Shown here: positions 51,544 to 54,452 of the stretch, piece by piece
Layout: the number at the start of each line of letters is the position of its first letter
Position numbering within the stretch: position 1 is the first letter of the stretch
Source: Jiella pacifica
GTDB lineage: Bacteria > Pseudomonadota > Alphaproteobacteria > Rhizobiales > Rhizobiaceae
NCBI RefSeq assembly: GCF_010500815.1
Contig: NZ_JAAAMG010000030.1
Location: forward strand, 1 to 54,452
Length of the DNA stretch: 54,452 nucleotides
Direction: 5' to 3'
Notes under the pieces: model-generated
Database searches by the model: none
The model's input: the letters and a program-made list of their open reading frames with translations, nothing else
What the model was told of the DNA's origin: nothing
Translations under genes and position numbers: made by a program

Positions 51544-51557
51544 CGAGTTGGACTCCA

Positions 51558-51596
51558 ATGTTATATCATTACATAATTTGCGTTATGCTATTACAT
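51558..51596. promoter_or_regulatory. Two Zur-box-like sites between znuA and znuC
   Basis: ATGTTATATCATTACAT (51558-51574) and GCGTTATGCTATTACAT (51580-51596) share GTTAT-N3-ATTACAT and are 22 bp apart, two helical turns. Each is an imperfect palindrome like the alphaproteobacterial Zur box. They lie in the AT-rich divergent promoter region of znuA and znuCB-zur, fitting coordinated repression of both by the Zur encoded downstream. Confidence 0.7.
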
Positions 51597-51634
51597 ATGG
51601 CATAGCAACCCCCGAAACGGACGATTTGAAGAAG

Positions 51635-52540
51635 ATGACAGACTCAGTCTCGCGCCGACCCGCCGACCCGTTGATCGACATGCGCGGCGTCGGGGTGTTT
51701 CGTTCGCGCCGCTGGCTGGTGCGCGGCGTCGATCTCGGGATCCGCCCGGGCGAGATCGTCACGCTGATCGGGCCGAACGGCTCCGGCAAGACGACGACGG
51801 CCAAGACCGCCGTCGGCATTCTGAAGCCTGACGCAGGACATGTCGCTCGCGCCCGCGATCTCGTCGTCGGCTACGTTCCGCAGAAGCTTTCGGTCGACCG
51901 TTCGCTGCCGCTGAGCGTCGCGCGGATGATGACGCTGACGGCGCGGGTCACCGCCCGAACCATCGAGGCGGCGCTCGATAAGGTCGGGATCGCCCATCTG
52001 GCGAAGGCGCAGGTGCACGATCTGTCGGGCGGCGAGTTCCAGCGGGCGCTGCTGGCCCGCGCCATGCTGCGCCGGCCGGGTCTCCTCGTCCTCGACGAGC
52101 CGGTGCAGGGCGTCGACTTCTCCGGCGAGATCGCGCTTTACGAACTGATTTCGGAGCTCCGGGACAGCGAGGGCTGCGCGGTTCTGCTGATTTCCCACGA
52201 TCTTCACGTCGTCATGGCCAAGACCGACCGGGTGATCTGCCTCAATGGTCATGTCTGCTGCGAGGGCAGCCCGAGTTCGGTCGCAGCCTCGCCTGCCTAT
52301 CGGCAGCTGTTCGGCAACCGCGCCGCGGAGGCTCTTGCCGTCTATCGCCACCGCCACGACCACACCCATCTGCCGGACGGCGAGATCAGCTATTCCGACC
52401 ATCACGACCATCACGACCATCGTCTCGGGGATGGACCGTGCGACCACGCGCACGGAAGGCCGCACCAGGCCGACGAGGCCGGGCGGGCCGGCGGCGATGA
52501 CGAGACCAGCGACCGCTCCATGGAGCACAATCATGCTTGA
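51635..52540 (+). CDS. znuC: Zinc ABC transporter ATPase ZnuC
   Basis: A 301-residue ATPase; ATG 51635 (MTDSVSRRPAD) is chosen since the longer frame runs through the Zur boxes. Walker A GPNGSGKTT, signature LSGGEFQRALLARAM, Walker B LLVLDEPVQGVD, and LISHDLHVVMAKTDRV. LSGGEFQR and LDEPVQGVD are typical of ZnuC. The last ~60 residues are very rich in His and Asp (DHHDHHDHRL) and may hold zinc in the cytoplasm. It overlaps znuB by eight bases. Confidence 0.92.
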   Translation: MTDSVSRRPADPLIDMRGVGVFRSRRWLVRGVDLGIRPGEIVTLIGPNGSGKTTTAKTAVGILKPDAGHVARARDLVVGYVPQKLSVDRSLPLSVARMMTLTARVTARTIEAALDKVGIAHLAKAQVHDLSGGEFQRALLARAMLRRPGLLVLDEPVQGVDFSGEIALYELISELRDSEGCAVLLISHDLHVVMAKTDRVICLNGHVCCEGSPSSVAASPAYRQLFGNRAAEALAVYRHRHDHTHLPDGEISYSDHHDHHDHRLGDGPCDHAHGRPHQADEAGRAGGDDETSDRSMEHNHA

Positions 52541-53354
52541 CGACTTCTTCACCCGCGCGCTTCTCGCCGGCCTCGGCATCGCGGTCATCGCCGGCCCGCT
52601 CGGCTGCTTCGTCGTCTGGCGGCGGATGGCCTATTTCGGCGACACCATGGCGCATTCGGCGCTGCTTGGCATCGCGCTGGCGCTGGCTTTCGAATGGGCG
52701 ACGCTGCCGGCGGTCTTCCTGATCGCGGCCTTGGTCTCGCTGGCGCTGATTCTGCTGCAGCGACGGGGTGGGCTTTCGACCGATTCGCTGCTCGGCATCC
52801 TTTCTCATTCGACGTTGGCGATCGGCCTCGTGGCGCTCGCCTTCATGCCCTGGGTGCGGGTCGATCTCCTCGGCTATCTGTTCGGCGACATCCTGGCGGT
52901 CACGCGGGCCGATCTGGCGGCGATCTGGGGCGGCACGGCCGTCGTCGGTGTGGCGCTCGTCCTGCTGTGGCGGCCGCTGCTGGCGGGCACGGTGAACGCG
53001 GAACTGGCGAGCGCCGAGGGGCAATCGCCGGAACTCGCGCGCGCTGCCTTCATGCTGCTTCTCGCCTTCGTCATCGCCATTGCCATGAAGATCGTCGGCA
53101 TCCTCCTGATCACTGCGCTCCTGATCATTCCGGCCGCCACGGCGCGGCGCTTCTCCGCCTCGCCGGAGACGATGGCGCTGGTCGCGGGGCTGGTCGGCGC
53201 GATGGCCTCGACGGGGGGGCTCTATCTCTCGCTCGGCTACGATACGCCGTCCGGCCCCTCGATCGTCGTTGCCGCCTTGATCTTGTTTCTGCTCGCCCTT
53301 CTGCCGCTGCCGAAACTTCCGCGCCGCAGAGCGACGGAGGAGCAGACGCCATGA
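52533..53354 (+). CDS. znuB: Zinc ABC transporter permease ZnuB
   Basis: A 273-residue permease from ATG 52533, overlapping the end of znuC by eight bases. It has about eight membrane helices; CFVVWRRMAYFGDTMAHSALLGIALA and MKIVGILLITALLIIPAATARRFS are the signature segments of ZnuB/MntB permeases. Its stop overlaps the zur start (ATGA), coupling all three genes. Confidence 0.92.
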   Translation: MLDDFFTRALLAGLGIAVIAGPLGCFVVWRRMAYFGDTMAHSALLGIALALAFEWATLPAVFLIAALVSLALILLQRRGGLSTDSLLGILSHSTLAIGLVALAFMPWVRVDLLGYLFGDILAVTRADLAAIWGGTAVVGVALVLLWRPLLAGTVNAELASAEGQSPELARAAFMLLLAFVIAIAMKIVGILLITALLIIPAATARRFSASPETMALVAGLVGAMASTGGLYLSLGYDTPSGPSIVVAALILFLLALLPLPKLPRRRATEEQTP

Positions 53355-53785
53355 CCCCCAAGCCGACGCTGACCCGCAATCAGACGCTGGTGCTCCAGAC
53401 GCTCACGGCCGCCGTCGAGCCGCTCAGCGCCTATGCCATTCTCGACCGCCTGCGAGGCGAGGGGTTCCGCGCACCGCTGCAGGTCTATCGCGCTCTCGAC
53501 AAGCTCTTGGAGACAGGCCTCGTCCACCGGCTCGACAGCTTGAAGGCCTTCGTCGCCTGCTCGCATCCTCACCAACACGGCGGCGAGGAGATGGTGGCCT
53601 TCGCGATCTGCGAGAGCTGCGGCGGGGTCTGGGAATTCTCCGATTCGAAGATCGAGGACCGCTTCAGCGCCTGGGCCGAGGCGGAAGGCTTTCTGACCAG
53701 GACGACGACGCTCGAGATTTCCGGCCTTTGCGCCACGTGCCGCCAGCGCGCAGACGCCGCCGCGGCCGCCGAGGCCGGCGCTTGA
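53351..53785 (+). CDS. zur: Zinc uptake regulator Zur (Fur family)
   Basis: A 144-residue Fur-family repressor. Winged helix at about 8-75 (LSAYAILDRLRGEGFRAPLQVYRALDKLLETGLVHRLDSLKAFVAC). The C-terminal dimerisation domain has FAICESCGGVWEF and ISGLCATCRQ, the two Cys-x-x-Cys pairs of the structural zinc site, and CSHPHQHG as likely regulatory ligands. VYRALDKLLETGLVHR is typical of Zur rather than Fur. It is the last gene of znuCB-zur, so it is autoregulated through the boxes at 51558-51596. Confidence 0.9.
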   Translation: MTPKPTLTRNQTLVLQTLTAAVEPLSAYAILDRLRGEGFRAPLQVYRALDKLLETGLVHRLDSLKAFVACSHPHQHGGEEMVAFAICESCGGVWEFSDSKIEDRFSAWAEAEGFLTRTTTLEISGLCATCRQRADAAAAAEAGA

Positions 53786-53803
53786 GCCGCGCCGCGGCGC
53801 GGC
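53786..53803. terminator. GC palindrome after zur
   Basis: GCCGCGCCGCGGCGCGGC is a perfect 18-bp palindrome starting at the base after the zur stop. It could fold into a hairpin limiting read-through into the tRNA, but no T run follows. Confidence 0.35.
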
Positions 53804-53837
53804 AGGCGAGGAATTTGCAGGAATCGCCATCGCATGC

Positions 53838-53866
53838 TTGCGGTCCGGGAAAGGCCCCGTTATATA
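53838..53866 (+). promoter_or_regulatory. Promoter of tRNA-Pro
   Basis: TTGCGG (53838-53843) and TATATA (53861-53866) are separated by exactly 17 bp, and the tRNA starts 16 bases after the -10 box. This is a near-consensus housekeeping promoter. Confidence 0.7.
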
Positions 53867-53881
53867 CCGCGCCGCAGGTCA

Positions 53882-53958
53882 CGGAGTGTAGCGCAGCCTG
53901 GTAGCGCACCTCGTTCGGGACGAGGGGGTCGCAGGTTCGAATCCTGCCACTCCGACCA
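53882..53958 (+). tRNA. tRNA-Pro (CGG anticodon)
   Basis: A 77-base cloverleaf: acceptor stem CGGAGTG/CACTCCG with discriminator A and encoded CCA, D-arm GCGCAGCCTGGTAGCGC, anticodon stem CCTCG/CGAGG around loop TTCGGGA (anticodon CGG), and T-arm GCAGGTTCGAATCCTGC. All stems pair. It lies 11 bases from the tip of an IS481-like element. Confidence 0.96.
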
Positions 53959-53968
53959 GCAAAATTCA

Positions 53969-54452
53969 TGTCCGACCCGGAGACATGGGTAACAGAACGT
54001 CCCTAAGACATGGGTGACAATCTCGTGCCGAACGGATTGTCGATGGTCTGCAAGGTTCTCTGTTCCAGGTCGATGTATCCGAGATCGTAGCTCATGAAGC
54101 TGACGATCCAAATGCCTTCGTCGATCTCCTTGATGCCGAGCCTCTGACCGGCCATGACGGTGGAGACATTGATCTTCTTTCTATGCATGCAGATCCGCCC
54201 GCAGGCGGTGACGAGGATATCGCGGTCGTGGAAGGGATATTCGACCTCCGGCAGCCCGTGACAGGCTTTTGAAGAGGGACGATACACCTCGTCAGGCGTC
54301 TTCATGTCGAGTGCTTCATGCGGAGGTTCGTGATTGAATTCGCTGACGAATTCATCGAAGCGGGCCTGCTGTTGCAGAATGTTCGCGCCGGGCGGTCGCG
54401 TCGTTTCCGTCTTCAAGGTCAGATGCATCCGTTCGTGGCGACCGTTCTGTTG
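53969..54452 (-). mobile_element. IS481-family element, partial at window edge
   Basis: The end next to tRNA-Pro starts TGTCCGACCCGGAGACATGG at 53969. Two near-identical segments, AGACATGGGTAACA (53981-53994) and AGACATGGGTGACA (54006-54019), resemble the tandem terminal motifs seen in IS481-like elements. The transposase gene enters from the right and runs off the window. The other end is outside. Confidence 0.7.
54003..54452 (-). CDS. IS481-family transposase, C-terminal part
   Basis: The frame is open to the window's right edge: [20 protein letters not shown], then [30 protein letters not shown]. This is the end of the DDE integrase core (the E of ERMH is catalytic) and the FN-E-PHEALxxxTPxxVY motif of IS481 transposases. 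The following ~80 residues ([23 protein letters not shown]) are the usual C-terminal extension. It ends with a TAG inside the terminal repeat. It appears intact in the visible part; the start is outside. Confidence 0.85.
   Translation of the reverse strand, partial: QQNGRHERMHLTLKTETTRPPGANILQQQARFDEFVSEFNHEPPHEALDMKTPDEVYRPSSKACHGLPEVEYPFHDRDILVTACGRICMHRKKINVSTVMAGQRLGIKEIDEGIWIVSFMSYDLGYIDLEQRTLQTIDNPFGTRLSPMS

Overview
The window is high-GC DNA from an alphaproteobacterium, most likely of the Hyphomicrobiales (Rhizobiales). The evidence is the initiator tRNA, the Pho-box type, the HWE-family histidine kinase, the Tat-dependent branched-chain-amino-acid-type and ribose-type ABC transporters, the Zur/ZnuABC cluster, and IS elements of rhizobial type (IS3/IS407-like, IS66, IS256, IS481). 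It splits into two halves.

Left half (1 to about 25.8 kb) is an accessory, island-like region. It opens with a tyrosine recombinase that has lost its catalytic tyrosine, an Arc-like repressor and a small excisionase-like HTH gene. A decayed IS3-family element follows, then a divergent pair encoding an FAD monooxygenase and an HTH-Nudix protein. Next is a tightly packed four-gene operon (6336-11081) that looks like an undescribed nucleotide-based system. It encodes a DEDD exonuclease / DUF429 / P-loop kinase fusion, a short PurZ-like adenylosuccinate synthetase homologue (Asp13 replaced by Ser), a membrane-anchored dCTP-deaminase/dUTPase-fold protein and a conserved protein of unknown function. 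Then come rlmJ, a complete ABC-three-component (ABC-3C) conflict system (nuclease, middle component, DUF3732 ATPase), a three-gene cassette with a two-helix membrane protein, a small protein and an HExxH protease, and a group of island genes with a soluble FtsH-like AAA/M41 protease. IS66 and ISL3 remnants close the region before tRNA-fMet.

Right half (25.8 to 54.4 kb) looks like ordinary chromosome. It carries tRNA-fMet with its terminator, ppa, and ugpBAEC with a clear Pho box. A class II aldolase, an HWE kinase with its receiver, and an isocitrate-lyase/PEP-mutase-family enzyme with a GntR regulator follow. A ribose-type ABC transporter is divergent from mtnK-mtnA-(sorC); this looks like salvage of 5-deoxy- or methylthio-pentoses and shares a palindromic operator. 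Next come a five-gene LivFGMHK-type transporter and znuA divergent from znuC-znuB-zur with two Zur-like boxes. The window ends with tRNA-Pro(CGG) and a truncated IS481-family element.

All functional calls are from reading motifs by eye; no database search was run.
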